From NCBI GenBank assembly GCA_001179505.1, contig CDMY01000336.1, positions 124,001 through 188,000 on the forward strand: a stretch of DNA of 64,000 bases. The letters run 5' to 3'. The notes under the pieces are model-generated. The model was not told the origin of the DNA, ran no database searches, and saw nothing but the letters and a program-made list of their open reading frames with translations. Shown piece by piece: positions 32,076 through 44,191 of this stretch (the first letter of the stretch is position 1; each line of letters opens with the position of its first letter). This DNA is from Vitrella brassicaformis (taxonomy: Eukaryota > Sar > Vitrellaceae). The position numbers and the translations under genes were made by a program.

Positions 32076-34938
32076 ATGCCTGAGGGTCTGACGAAGGCGC
32101 AGAAGAAAAATCAGAAACGGAAACAGAAGCGTGATGAGCAACGGCCGCAGACCACGGCCATCGTTTGGCTGCGTGAGGATCTCAGGCTTCACGACAACCC
32201 TGCGCTCCACCAGGCGACTCAGTGTGGCGCCATAGTCATCCCGGGTGAGTGAAGTGAGGGAATGAGGGGCACACGAGAGAATGACAGTTGTTGCTTGTGG
32301 CTCTGGGGTGTGTGCAGTGTACATCAAGGACGAGAGTGACCCCTCGCCATGGCCACTCCGCGGTGCCGCGCTGTACTGGAAGTATTGGTCGCTCAAGTGC
32401 TTCGGTGAGCTAGAAAGACAGCCAAACAGTGGCGCATCAGAGTCACCGTTGCGTGCTGCGTGTTGGTCAGATAACTCACTGCGTGGGTGCGGTAGCCGCC
32501 TCACTCTCAGGCGGGGCGATGCGCTGGCCACTATCGCACAGCTGGCGGCCGACACGTGAGGCACATCGGTGCAGCATCCATTCCATCATCAGCTCTGTGT
32601 TGTGTGTTCAGTGGCGCCACTTCTGTGTACTGGAATCGTGCGTGTGAACCGTGGAACGTGGAGCGCGATGAGCACGTCAAGGAGAGCCTCCAGATGAACG
32701 GCATACAGGTCCATGACTTCAAGGTGACCGACCACACATTCTCACATACGGACACACGCCCTTGGTGTCTTCCCACGTTCATGCATCCCATCCCCTGTCT
32801 GTCGTGGATGTGTGTGTGGTGGTGTGTGTCAGGGTGTGGTGTTGTATGAGCCGTGGGAGGCCAACCCAGATGACAACGCGCACAGAGCCGGATTCGGCAG
32901 CGTGGGCTTCTTCAGAGCAGGTATTGGACGCGCCACACACACTCTCGATGCATCCATCCGTTTGCGTCTCTGTGCCACATTCATGTACGTCTTCGTGCCT
33001 CAGCGTGTGAGCGTCTGGGGGAGCCGTCGAAGCCCCTGCCAGCGGTGGAGAAGCTCAAGGCGCCCCTGCTGTGGCCGGCCTCCCTCACCGTAGACGACCT
33101 GGGCTACCAGAGGATGCCCGTGCGGAAGGGCGGGGAGGTAGTGGACTGGGCTGCCAGCATCCGGCAGAGATGGGAGTTTGGGGAAGCTGGTGAGGAGGGA
33201 AACAAACGACCCCTTGTGCGCACGTCTATCCATCCCTCCGTCTGTCTGTCTGTCTGGGTATCAGGTGCGTTGAGGGCTCTGGACGAGTTCATCACGTCGG
33301 ATGCGTCTCAGAAGTTCGAGAGCCGGCAGAGGTTCCGGGCCGATCGCAAGTGACACGAATCACAATCGGGCGATCACAATGTTCGACCACAATCGGTCGC
33401 TTCTTTCTGTGGCAGGTGGACGGCCCAGATTTCACCCTACGTGCGGTTCGGCGAGCTCTCTTCCAGGCTCATCTACTGGGAGGCCAAGAGACGCATCGGA
33501 CACAACTGCCAGGTGAGTCTGTGCGGTACGGACCCACCGGATGTCTTCGTTGGTCAATGGATGGATGTGTATCTGCTGCAGACGTTCATCCGGCGTTTGT
33601 TTTGGCGAGACCTGGCGTACTGGACTCTGTGGAAGTTCCCCTCGTGCCACACGGAGCCGCTGCGGCCCCAGTACGCCCACCAGCGGTGGGGCACCGACGC
33701 CGCCGCACTCAAGAAGTGGCAGCGCGGTCGCACGGGCTTCCCGCTGGTCGATGCCGCCATGCGCCAGCTGTGGGCCATCGGATGGATGCCCAACTACCTA
33801 CGACACGTGAGATGACCATCCCCACAGACAGACAGACAGACAGACAGGAAGGAGCAGCCTATCCAGGGGTTCATCCATCTTGTCCTGGCTGCCTGATTTG
33901 GTTGTGTTGGGCAGGTTGTGGCTGGTTTCCTGGTCGAGTACATGAACATGCACTGGTTTGAGGGCTTCAAGTGGTTCGACTACACTCTGGTGGGAAGACA
34001 GCACGGCACAACGGCAGCCAACAGACACACGGGCGACCACCATTCACGTGTCTGTGTGCACCGGGGTGCAGGTTGACTCCGACGTGGCCATCAATGCCTA
34101 CATGTGGCAAAACGGTGGCCACTCAGGGCTCGACCAGTAAGAGAGAGAAGGAATGTCTGTCTGCATGGGCCACACAGTGAATCGGCTCGGTTGGTCCAGG
34201 TGGAACTTCGTGATGCATCCGGTCTACGCGGCCAAGTCATGCGACCCTGAGGGCAACTATGTCCGCCAATGGTGAGCGAGCACCACGGCTGTGCGACATA
34301 CATCTTCTTGATGCGTGCAAGAGTGCCGCTCATGTCTGTCAGGGTGCCTGAGCTTCGCCATTTGCCGGTCGAGTACGTCCACTGCCCATGGGAGGCGCCG
34401 GTGACGCTGCTTGCGTCCGCCAGGGTGCTGCTGGGCCGTGACTACTACCGCAGGACGATCGATGATCTGCTGGCGGCCAGGCGGAACTCACACAAGGCCG
34501 TCATCGAGGTGAGAAACATCCATGCATCATGAATGCATCTCATACGCTGGCATGCGTCCTTGCGTAATGCGTGGGTTTCGTGCGTACAGGTTCGGGAGGG
34601 TGTGGGGAAGCCGTATGTGCTGGCGTGCGGCAACGAGAAGATGCAGCTGCCCGACGGCCGGTGGGTCAGGCTCATCACACGCATCGACTACCGCATGATG
34701 GCCGCGAACCCTGTCACTGTCCAGACAGCCGCTGACGCATGGAACAAGTGAGTAAACGCACCCACATTACACCACCGACACAAGGGGAAATAGCAATTAT
34801 TGTCTCGTTCTCCTTGCTGGTTGGTGTAGGTCCAAGCGTCGGCTGTTGGATCAGATGAGTTTGGCCCTTGCGGACGAGCAGCGCATCTACCACCAGAGCC
34901 ACCCTGATGCCGACGAGGAAGAGAAGGCCGACCTCTAG
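32076..34938 (+). CDS. Cryptochrome/photolyase family protein
   Basis: The start is ATG 32076 (MPEGLTKAQKKNQKRKQKR, a lysine-rich possible nuclear signal). The photolyase alpha/beta domain begins at once: TTAIVWLREDLRLHDNPAL, then LRRGDALATIAQLAADT and YWNRACEPW. A linker leads to the FAD-binding helical domain: SPYVRFGELSSR, FIRRLFWRDLAYW, GRTGFPLVDAAMRQL and WMPNYLRHVVAGFLVEYM. The late FAD segment NAYMWQNGGHSGLDQWN replaces the usual NWQW, and WVPEL follows as expected. Introns are numerous; the join 32405 to 32471 (CF/DNSLRGCGSRL) is phase-consistent. I could not decide by eye between CPD photolyase and photoreceptor. Light-driven DNA repair or blue-light sensing is the family role. Confidence 0.87.
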
Positions 34939-35268
34939 CTCACATCATGTCTGCCACACATAGCGCAATGAGATCGATCGCAACTCCCAGAGAAGCGGAC
35001 TGCGAAGCAGGGCCCCGCGATTGCGCATAAAAGTTTCCTTTTCATGCTGGGGGTGATAGCGCTCATGTGTACAGTACAGTGTGTGTATGTATACATGTGT
35101 GTCTGTCGATAGGGAAGGGGCGGGGCCGTTCTACCTAGCTGCCTGCAGTGCTGTCACTCCCGAAGGGAGCATCCGTGTCACTCGTGTATTCATTCATGTA
35201 TTCGGACAAATGGGTGGGTCTGACGCCGTTGTACATGGCATTGTCTACAGACTCAACGGTCAGTGCAA
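34939..35268. other. Tail-to-tail spacer
   Basis: A weak inverted repeat (GCGCAAT near 34970 and ATTGCGC near 35023) is the only structure seen. No gene is present. Confidence 0.45.
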
Positions 35269-35757
35269 TCATCCTGCCTCGAGCTCCTTCGCCAGTTTGG
35301 CCATTGTCAGTTGTTGCATCTTGCGCTGAAACAACCTGGGCGCCACTCGATTCAGCAGCTGCTCGATGCTCTCGAACGCTTCACCTTTGCAGCTCTCGCT
35401 GCCGGCCGGCATACCATCGTCAGACAAGATCTGCAACACGATGAATGCCAATGTCATGAATCATCGCAGGAATGAGAAATCAAGATGTGTGATGAATCGC
35501 ACCTGGAAGCACACTGGTGTGCGCTCGATGGTGAGCCTTCGCGCGTTGCCGTCCTCTTCTGCCAGCGTGATGATGAACGTTGCGGATGCATCTGTCATTG
35601 ACTGGAGCTGGAAGCTTTCGAAGAAGTCTTGGTAGTGCTGCTGGATGTGGCCCACATCCTCACGGACGCTTATCGACATCGCCTCTATCCGGCGAGATTT
35701 TTGACCAGGCAGAGACAGAGCTCGCAGTTTGTTTTTTTTTGCCACATCCTCTTCCAT
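35269..35757 (-). CDS. Small protein resembling the GSKIP domain
   Basis: Two exons in phase (35757-35503 and 35430-35269) encode 138 residues, almost the length of human GSKIP (139). The pattern fits that fold: a helix starting RIEAMSISVREDVGHI, then strands (SATFIITLAEED, ARRLTIERTPVCF) and a final helix pair (AFESIEQLLNRVAPRLF, MAKLAKELEAG). GSKIP binds GSK3-beta and, in vertebrates, PKA. Residue identity with the family is low, so the call is tentative. The upstream frame stays open without an ATG, so an additional 5' exon is possible. Confidence 0.45.
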
Positions 35758-35933
35758 CTCTTCTGTCCTCTCGTATGGCCCGCCACAGGCCCTCCCAAAA
35801 CCCCCCTGCTCGTGCGGATGTCGGCCGCCACTCTGTTCTTTCTTCCGCTCTTCTGGCGATGGGCGAAGGAGTAGTGGGTTGATCTCTGGCACCCCACCCT
35901 CGCCATCGTGGGCCGGCTTCGCGAGCAGGAAGG

Positions 35934-36486
35934 GAAGATGTTGAATACGAGCACGCCAGCGATGACTTGGATGGGGGTGCGTGTTGGACGCCCTGCCTCA
36001 AGAAAACCTCTTTAAGTCGTCAGGTGAGTGTGTATGGCTGGTGACACACGTGGTGTGTGGTGTGTGCCCTGCGTGGTACTGCAAGTGAGGCCTGCGGCAC
36101 ACAGCGGCCGCCGTGTGCAACGGCGGCCGTTTGGTGTGTCTCTCGGCTGCGTCGATGGTCTGATGCATGGATGCATGGATGGATGACGGTGTGAAGTGAT
36201 GCCGCCTTTGTGCTGGTGGGTCTTCCTTTGTCGCCTTTGTGTGCAGATGAAATGGTGATTTTTTCCCTGATGACCGTCTCCTTGCTCGGCAGGGAACCCA
36301 AAAGGTAACACATACTCACAAAAAGTGTGATCTGCACCGTCCATTGAGCGCAGACGCGAATTCTTTCATTCTTCCTTTTTCCCTTTCCGTTCCGTAGTCG
36401 CACAGAACCCATCAAGAAATACCTACCCAAGGGGAGTGAGCCAGCCAGTCGGTGCACACACTGAGGCAGATCGACACGAAAGAAAC

Positions 36487-36523
<37 letters not shown>

Positions 36524-38379
36524 TTGTTGGCTTCAGCTTGGGTGCAGTGTGGAGCTGACTGTGCCATCGCTATGAAGATGCTCGAAATTGCCTACGGTAT
36601 ATATGCTGGCGCACCTGTCGCTCACAGTCAGTCACATTGGTTGACGATCTCTCTGTGTTTGGTCTGGCCTCCGTGTCAGAAAACTCGCCCGACTTCACCC
36701 GTGTGGGGCAGGAGAGCAGCAGCGGCGCCTCGGCGACATCCGACATCAAGATGATAGTCCTGTAAGTAACCTTACGAACGAACAGAGAGGCCTGATGTCA
36801 GGTTGATCCGATCCATGTATGTGTTGTTGACTGGGCTGGTTGTGTCAGCTTTTCGGGGGACTCGGACTATCTGCCGCAAGCTCAAGCTGAGAGTGGCCAT
36901 TGTCGGATACTCAAACTCCATCTCGTAAGCAGGCAACCCCACACACAGAGGCGAAGCACAGCTGAGCTGCCAATGGGTGTCTGTGTGTGTGTGTGTTGTG
37001 CAGCGGTGAGCTGAAGACCAAACCCAAGGAAGTGCGCATCATCGAATTGGACCGGCCGCCCCACTGCGACCAGTGGCCCACATACAAGACAGCAAGCCGA
37101 CGCAACGGCGCACCCACAGCAGCAGCAGCAGCTGCTGCTGCAGCAGCCGCCCCCGCCTACCAGTCCCTCCCTCCCTCCCTCCCTCCCTCCCCCCCTGCAT
37201 CAGCAGCAGCAGCAGCACAGACCCCTCCACGATACACAATCCAGCATAAGGACGGCATGATGCACCAGCATAAGGACGGCTACCTACACCACAGCCACAC
37301 CCGGGGTGAGGGCCGGCGTGACCGATACAACATGCACCACAGGAAGGGCCATGACGAGACGGCCACAGGAGGGGCTATGTGGGTATGCGTCTGGATGCCC
37401 GGCTGCCTGCCTGCCGATTGCGACCAGAAGTTGTGTGGGCCTGTGGGTGTGTGCGTTTCTTTTCTTTTTGGCCATGGGGAACTCACCATTTCATCGACGA
37501 AGGATTTCCAAAAGAAGGGACAGATGGAGGATGGGGACTCACTGTTTTCCACACACATATATCATCGGTTTTCTCTTTCACCGTTTTATTTATCCATCTG
37601 GTCAGCAGTCAGTCAGTCAGTCAGTGATCTGGTCAACTCACCATCCATCCCATCTGCTGCTCGCAATGCAATGGGACAAGGGTACGCACTGCAATGCACT
37701 TGACCACAGAACAGACCACACATATATAACATGCATACCCACAATATGCACGATGTGTCTCTCGTCCAATGTGTTTGTTGTGTGTGCAGTCCGATGGATG
37801 TGATGATGATGGGAGTGGGGGGCAGTGACGGCAGGGAGGAGGGGGCCATCACGCCACCCGGCGGCCACGTCATCGTGAACGGTGAGCGGAACCGCGCTCA
37901 CTCACTCACTCACTGGTTAAATCTGAGCTAGCGAAGCGCTGCGCTGTGTTTCCATTGTATGGTGTGGTTGGTTGATTGCGACTTGCTTTGCTTCTCGTTA
38001 TATCTTTCCAGGTCGGGCTGTTTGTCTGTTGCGCCGCGACCCCGATGCTCCTCGGGGACGACTGCCCATCGGGGTGTCGCTGATGATGCGCCCGACCAAG
38101 ACGCTGGCCGAGCGAGATGCCGAGTACGAGGAAGCCAAAGCCCGCATCGCCAAGAAAAACCGCTCTGACTCGGAGCAGCAGGACGACGGGTACATACCGC
38201 GCACATACATTACATACGCAGACAGCTTGACGCCTTGTCTGTCTGTCCGTCTGTCCGTTGGTGTCTGTTTGTCTGTTCGTTCGTTCGTTCGTTCGTTCGT
38301 TCAGGGCTGACCGTGACTGCGCGCGTAGGACGAGGGCAGCAGGACCATCTTGAAGAAAGTCGACAAACCCGACAAGTGA
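35934..38379 (+). CDS. SUZ-domain RNA-binding protein (ends uncertain)
   Basis: Securely joined exons are about 36980-37379, 37790-37880 and 38012-38188. They encode a Lys/Arg start (GELKTKPKEVRIIELDRP), a 12-residue alanine tract with Pro/Ser runs, a His/Lys-rich stretch (TIQHKDGMMHQHKDGYLHH) and a C-terminal SUZ domain. The SUZ core is AVCLLRRDPDAPRGRLP followed by KTLAERDAEYEEAKARI. SUZ domains bind RNA and often follow an R3H domain. Upstream exons around 35934-36030, 36540-36600, 36680-36761 and 36850-36925 are open, but their phases could not all be matched, so an R3H domain is not demonstrated. The end may be near 38379 or, with another splice, near 38603. Confidence 0.5.
37093..37140 (+). 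repeat. GCA/GCT trinucleotide repeat coding for polyalanine
   Basis: The run of about twelve alanine codons lies inside the SUZ-protein exon and stays in frame. A CCCT repeat follows at about 37165-37190. Confidence 0.8.
38277..38302 (+). repeat. (GTTC)n tetranucleotide array
   Basis: Six to seven GTTC units form the pyrimidine-rich end of an intron just before a CAG acceptor in the SUZ-protein gene. Confidence 0.85.
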
Positions 38380-40003
38380 GTGCAGTGCAGTCCGACAACA
38401 CACACATATACACGGCTTCCCCCCATGCATCCATCCGATGATGCATGCCGTGCCATGCTGGTATTCTTCCTTGCACCTTTCAGCAAGGGAGGGTCTACCT
38501 GTTCAGTGCCTCGCTGTCTGCATTCTATATCTTGATGTGTCTGTCTCTCTTCGGCTTGTCCGTCGTGTGTGCGTTGAGACATGGTGTTGAGACATGTGTG
38601 TGAGACGCGCAGCGGGTGACTATGAAGTGAAAGCCTTTACGGCTGCCGCACACAACACGAGAAGTGAGCGCACGAGAGAGACCACCGAGCCTGACCGCAT
38701 CCATCCATCCATCCACCCACACATCGGCACACGTGATGGGCGTCTTTGTTGATGGGTGTCTAGAAGATAAATAGGCAGAAAGGCAGCACACGGGCAGCTT
38801 GGGCTTGGGTGGATGGGTTGCTCTTCTGGCCACGCGGGTGTACTACGTCGTTCACGGAAGACGTCGCTGATCGATCAACACAGCCACGCCCGCCCACACC
38901 ACACACGTCGTTAATACGTCATCTCGGTCGTCCCATCCATGAATGATGAACCCATGAGCCATGAATGACATTTGACTTGCAGCTGCGTGTGTTAACATTT
39001 GCAGCCGTGGCTAAGTGCTGGCTTGATTCCTGCCTGTTTGCCTACCTGCCTGCCTACCTGCCTGCCTTTTGGGTGCGGCGCTCCCGGTCTGTTGCTCTCT
39101 CCATCCATATGCACACGAACGAACAAGTCAGTCAAGCGATCGGACACGTGCACGTGTGTTAGCGGAATGGACGAGTTCGGATGAGTGAGTGGGTGGAGAA
39201 GATTTCTTTCCACATTGGTTGAATGAATGAACCACACACATGCAGCCACACTCACACACACGCAGATCAGACGGTCTCAAACATGCAAAGAGACGTACCC
39301 ATGGATGGATCTGACACATCGAATGTGTACGTCTGTCTGTCCATCCAGGCAGATGCACACACATCGACACACGAAGACGTACACATAGATATGGTGGAGG
39401 GCTGCACAGAGAGGGGAGGGAGGACGGACATATGGATAAAAGGAAGGGCCCGTACTGGTGGGTGTGCGTATGTGTGTGGGTATGTCAGTAGCCAAACACG
39501 GGGGACTGACTCGCTCTCGGGTGTACAGACAGATAGATAGGTACCCCCATGTCGTCTGTCATTGACGAACTTGGGGGTCACTTATGTGTATAGGGGACAT
39601 TGCGTATATCTCAGTCGATACTTGATGAATTCGTCTCCCGTCCGCCACGGCCCACACGGGAACACACCGACTCCATCCATTGCAACGAGAGAACGCACAA
39701 GTGCAAGCACACAATGAATGAGAGAGAAGTGACCCAGACAGTCAGTCCCCCATTGTCCGCGGCACCCACACTCACACCCACACCCACAGCCACAGCCACA
39801 GCCACAGCCACAGCCAGGCAAGCCGCAGCAAAACAAGCAGCAAAACGGACAGATACATATCGACACGTGCCGGCGTCCATCCCGTCACTCCCATTGCCAC
39901 CATTGCCGTCTGCACCACATAGATAGAGAAGGCCCGTTGGCCATCCCTTCACGAGTGTATGCGTCCCTCCCTCTGTCTGTGAGTACCTCCATCACTATCG
40001 TCA
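38380..40003. other. Repeat-rich tail-to-tail spacer
   Basis: This 1.6-kb stretch holds simple repeats (ATCC, TGCC, CACAGC and CA-rich blocks) and one copy of the 60-base direct repeat at 38860. No gene is supported, although long frames exist on both strands because of low complexity. Confidence 0.55.
38860..38917 (+). repeat. Direct repeat copy 1 flanking the F-box-like gene
   Basis: The segment with GACGTCGCTGATCGATCAAC followed by ACAGCCACGCC and CACACCACACA recurs with few changes at 41930-41980 in the same orientation. The two copies bracket the 3-kb segment holding the intact F-box-like gene. Confidence 0.6.
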
Positions 40004-41654
40004 TCATCGTTCGTTGTCGCCGTTATCCTCGTCGTTGTCCTCCTCGGCTGATGCGGATTGACATCAGGGCATTTGTGTGTACTGACTGTGTGTGCCTTCC
40101 TTCCCCTCATGTGTACCTCTGCTGCCCTCTCCGTCGCTGTCGTCGTCCATATCATCCCAACCGCCGCCATGGCCGTCGGAATCTGCACCACACAGAGAGA
40201 GAGAGAGAGACGAAATGCAATCCATCCATCCATCCATGGCCACCATGTCTGTCTGTGTGTCCCCTCCCTGTCCGCACCGTCATCGTCGTCATCCTCCTCC
40301 CCCTCTGATGGCTCTGATGGCTCGTGTTGCTCTACTTGGCCGTCGAAGACAACACCAAGTCCTGACCCCAGCGCCACACTGCCCAGCTGAGCCGTCACGG
40401 GGAGGCAGTCCTTGAAGGCACCGCTCTCGCGCACAGGAGCCTCGGTCGTCAACACACTAACCCTCACTGCAGACAATGACACACAGAAAAAACACATGAG
40501 ATTTGACCACCACCTAAGCTGCCTCTCTGTCGGCCTGACCATTGTCGTTTCCCATATTCAGAATGGCAATCCACGCGACGAAGTCGTGGCTGCTGTTGGT
40601 GAGCACCAGGTATCGCAAACGACCCCCCGAGCTGAGTGTGGTCGTGCACCCGGCCACCGGTGTGTGGGGCGACTGGGTGAGGAGGCCATCCAGACGGCCG
40701 CCACCAACACGCCTGAACCAACCACACACACACACACACACACAATCAAACACACCCCCCTCTCGCCACTGGTGCCATTGATGTGTTGTCACCTGTGGAG
40801 TGTAGTCAATGTGCCATTGGTCTGGTGAGTCTTATCGAAGTGGTCGAGGATCACGCCCTTGGCAAATGACGACACTGACGCATAGGTGCATAGGTGGATG
40901 CGGTCCCATCTGCGGATGCCGTTAAAGTAGCGGATCCAGCTGTGCACAGGTGGGTCATGCTGTAGCCGGTGCTGCTGATACAGATGGCCGGCGGGGAGGG
41001 GGGGGTCGACGAAGATTCGGAACGGGTTGATCCGAAATCGGAAGCCGGGCTCGTCCTTGATGGCCCGCACCTCACCATCGGCACGGCGGAAGATCTGCAG
41101 GCGGCTGTCACCGAAGTTGATGTGGCGGCCGACCACCATGAGCTGCGCCAACACACGAGCTACAAATCTATACGCCTACACCACAGACACACACATACAG
41201 ACGAATGAATAAGGCCTCTCTGCTCTCCCCTGCCCCTCTGTGTGAGATGCCGTACCGTCTTGTTTTCGTGTTGGTCAATGTCGTCGGCCGTGACGATGAC
41301 CGGCAGCTCACAGCAGCCGCACTGCGCAGCCAACTCAATCACCTCGCCAACCTCCACCCACCTCCCCTCCTCCATCACGTACACAGCCGCCAGCAGGTGA
41401 TACACGCTAAACTGGTCGTCATCGAACCGCAGTAGCTGCACTTGCCGCCCATGCACCACCCGGCGCAGCCCCGCCTGTGAGCTGAGCGAGTGGGCGAGCC
41501 GCTGCCGCAGCTGAGGCGCTCCGAAGAGGTCTCTCGCCCAGGTGCAGGTCTCCCTCAGACGCAGGATGTCATTGAGGCTGAGAAGGAAGAATGTGCGGCG
41601 GCCGACGAAGATGTACGTGAAGGGATGCTGCCGCTGCTGCTCGTCCTCCTCCAT
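40004..41654 (-). CDS. F-box-like protein with acidic C-terminal tail (intact paralogue)
   Basis: The first exon starts at ATG 41654 (MEEDEQQRQHPF) and stays open to about 41252. It begins with an F-box-like helix set, FTYIFVGRRTFFLLSLNDILRLRETC, with the Leu/Cys spacing seen in F-boxes. A BTB-like VYHLLAAVYVMEEGRWVEVGEVIELA and then PVIVTADD follow. Later exons (41147-40800, 40715-40540, 40468 on) encode GRHINFGDSRLQIFRRADG, DFVAWIAILNMGNDNG and a hydrophobic segment. The gene ends in Asp/Glu-rich exons (DDMDDDSDGEG, EEDNDEDNGDN). An in-frame extension upstream of the ATG is open, so the start is not certain. The product may be an adaptor for a ubiquitin ligase, but that is inference. A damaged paralogue lies at 21024-22290. 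Confidence 0.6.
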
Positions 41655-41689
41655 GACGCCGGATGCGATATCGTCAACAAAAGTACTGT

Positions 41690-41696
41690 AGCTCGC
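41690..41696 (-). promoter_or_regulatory. GCGAGCT promoter motif copy (F-box-like gene)
   Basis: The minus strand reads ATTTGCGAGCTACAG, 36 bases before the chosen ATG at 41654, supporting that start over the longer open frame. Confidence 0.35.
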
Positions 41697-41929
41697 AAAT
41701 CCTGTCCGACGGCCCTGGCCTTTTGTGCCACAGACCTCGATTTGATTTATGCAGATGGTGAGCAGCGCTGAATCGAAGTGCATGCCTGTCAAAGTGCGTT
41801 CGTTTGGTTGGATGCCGCGGCACGTACTCACTTGCTGCTCAACCCATGCACTGCCTCGGCCCTTCCTTGTGTTTTCATGCTTCACAGACGGTCGAACACG
41901 TGTGTGTGGCTGGGTTAACTGCGTCGTTG

Positions 41930-41980
41930 AGACGTCGCTGATCAATCAACACAGCCACACCCACCGGCCACACCACACAT
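41930..41980 (+). repeat. Direct repeat copy 2 flanking the F-box-like gene
   Basis: The segment GACGTCGCTGATCAATCAAC followed by ACAGCCACACC and CACACCACACA matches the copy at 38860 in the same orientation. Confidence 0.6.
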
Positions 41981-42310
41981 GTCTGTCTTCATGAACACAG
42001 AGTTCACACAAAACCAAAACACGCTCTGTCTTTCGTCCAAGCTAAAAGGCGCTGCACTTCATGTCATGTGTCGACCGACCAGCATTCTCTCGTCTCATTA
42101 AAACGGCTGGCTGGCACACGAGTCATGCCTTTCCTTCGTTGCGCAGACCACACACGATCGCAACACGCCATCCATCCATCCATCCAATAAGGGATCGTAT
42201 CTATCGACAGCCACCCCACCAGGCACTGACTGCACTGTACACAGACCACTCCCTCCCCTCCAGCTCGCCACATGACATCGACACACACGTGTATGTATTG
42301 ATTGCGTCAC

Positions 42311-43459
42311 TCACGCCACCGCTGCGGCCTCGTTGTCTCTGTCCGTGTTGATCATGTTGGTCATGAAGTACTCCCCGGCTTTGTAGGACGACCGTACCAG
42401 CGGCCCGCTCGCCACGTAGCGGAAGCCCATCTCCTCTCCCAGCCGGCCGTACTTGGCGAACTTGTCCGGCGTGATGTACTCGACCACTGACAGGTGGTGG
42501 TCTGTCGGCCGCAGATACTGACCTGCATAAGTGAGTGAAGGAGGAACAATGGGCATCAAGGCGAACGAAGGATGCGCGTGTCGTGTGTACCGAAAGTGAT
42601 GACGTCGCAGTCGATGTCTCTGAGGTCCTTCATGGTCTGTATGACCTCGTCCTCTGTCTCGCCCAGCCCCAGCATCAGCGACGTCTTGGTATACACGCGG
42701 GGCTCGGCCTCCTTGGCCTGACGCAACACGTCCAGCGATTGCCTGAAGGACGCGATACACCATCAAACCATCGATGGCATCATGCCATGCCCTCTCGAGA
42801 TGCCGCGGTGGTCGATGGATGCCATCCATGCTCTCTTACTTGTAGTTGGCGCGTTTGTCCCTCACGAATCGCTGCAGCCTCTCGACGGTCTCGACGTTGT
42901 GTGCATACACATCCAAACCTGATGTGGCCAGCCGCTCCACAGCCTGACCGACGCGCGCCCACATATACAGAGTGCACTTGCGCAAGTGCTTGGCATTCCC
43001 TCTCCCTCTCACTGACCTCTTTGTCCCCCTGGAAGTCACTGACGAGGCACTCGACGAGTATGTGTGGCGACGCGGCCTTCAGAAACTCAACCGTGCGCGC
43101 AAAATGGTCCGCACCGCCGTCAGCCATGTCGTCACTGACACACAACACATGAGGGGAGACAATCCATCACTGACCATGTGTGTGTATGTGTGTGTGTGTG
43201 GACGAGGGCGACACACGGGGGACTGACTGACTCACTGACCGGTCGACCGACGTGAGTACGATGTAGTCGACTCCCCACTGTGATATGGCCGTGGCCGTGT
43301 TGAGTGGCTCATCGGGGTCGGGAGCGGGAGGCTCGGGGCTCGTGTTGACAGCGCAAAACCTGCACCCCCTGGTGCACGTGTCGCCCAGCAGCATGATGGT
43401 GGCCGTGCCGCCGTTCCAGCACTCCCCGATGTTGGGACACTGGGCCTCCTCACACACCT

Positions 43460-43493
<34 letters not shown>

Positions 43494-44191
43494 AGAGAGA
43501 GCCACACGTGTACAATTTGTTGTCGTCCTGCACGTCCACATCCCTCATCCCATGGATCTCACCGTGTGCAGCTTCAAATCCCTCAGTGAGTCCTTGAGCT
43601 CCTCAAATCGCGTGTAAATGCCCCCTGGAGCGGGCACACGGAACCAGTCGGGCCGCTGTGCGGGCATGGCCGCCCCAACTCGCGGAATGGTGCCCTCGGA
43701 GCCCTCGTGGTGGTGGTTGTTGGGCGAGAAGGTCTCGACTGTGAACGACTCACGAGCCGTATGGAAGTCGTATGGATTGGCCTCGGTGGGCGGGGTGGCC
43801 ACTGCTGACACCCCATCTGACAGACAGGAGCCGAGAGAACAGAGAGAGGTGAGATGTATGCGTCGGTAGCTGACATACTATACTTTCGCGTACCATCAGT
43901 CATCTGCAAGCTGCTTGTTCGACGCCGCCGAGATAGCAGTGATGGGCCCGATGGAGCAAAGGCCGTCCTCCCACCCCTTGCCCGACCCAGTACACCTCGA
44001 CTGGTTGTTCCGCGATAGACAGCATCGGCAGGCCGGCTGCTCGTCAAAACCGAAATCACTGCCAATCGCAGCAACAGTGCCCGCGAAGGCGATGGAGCTC
44101 TCCTCCTGCGCTCTGCCGCGAGAGATCCCGACTTCATCGGCACCTCTGCTGGGCTGTGAGCCGCTGCTGCTGATGCGCCTCTCTCGCGCAT
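42311..44191 (-). CDS. lipA: Lipoyl synthase, probably plastid-targeted
   Basis: The start is ATG 44191, or ATG 44137 ([13 protein letters not shown]). The first exon (44191-43894) carries a hydrophobic segment ([15 protein letters not shown]) and then an Arg/Ser-rich stretch, a leader typical of complex plastids. The enzyme is a radical-SAM iron-sulfur protein that inserts sulfur into protein-bound octanoate. It has the auxiliary cluster motif [14 protein letters not shown], the radical-SAM motif CTRGCRFC, the family sequence [13 protein letters not shown], the NVETVERLQ region and the C-terminal VRSSYKAG with the cluster-ligating serine. Exon joins at 43816, 43457 and 43240 are in phase. 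It lies 306 bases head to head from the rhodanese gene. Confidence 0.93.
43461..43485. repeat. (CA)n microsatellite in a lipoyl synthase intron
   Basis: On the coding strand this is a (TG)n run directly before the TAG acceptor at 43458. Similar runs sit before acceptors at 7754-7781, 17251-17273, 54498-54528 and 60916-60941. Confidence 0.9.

Larger units (their letters stand above)
41655..42310. other. Spacer between F-box-like and lipoyl synthase genes
   Basis: It contains the second direct-repeat copy (41930-41980) and an ATCC repeat near 42168-42185. No gene is supported. Confidence 0.5.

Noticed and set aside
39582-39952. Minus-strand frame with Val-Ala or Gly-Cys repeats
   Set aside because: It is the translation of a CACAGC hexanucleotide repeat in a gene-free spacer.
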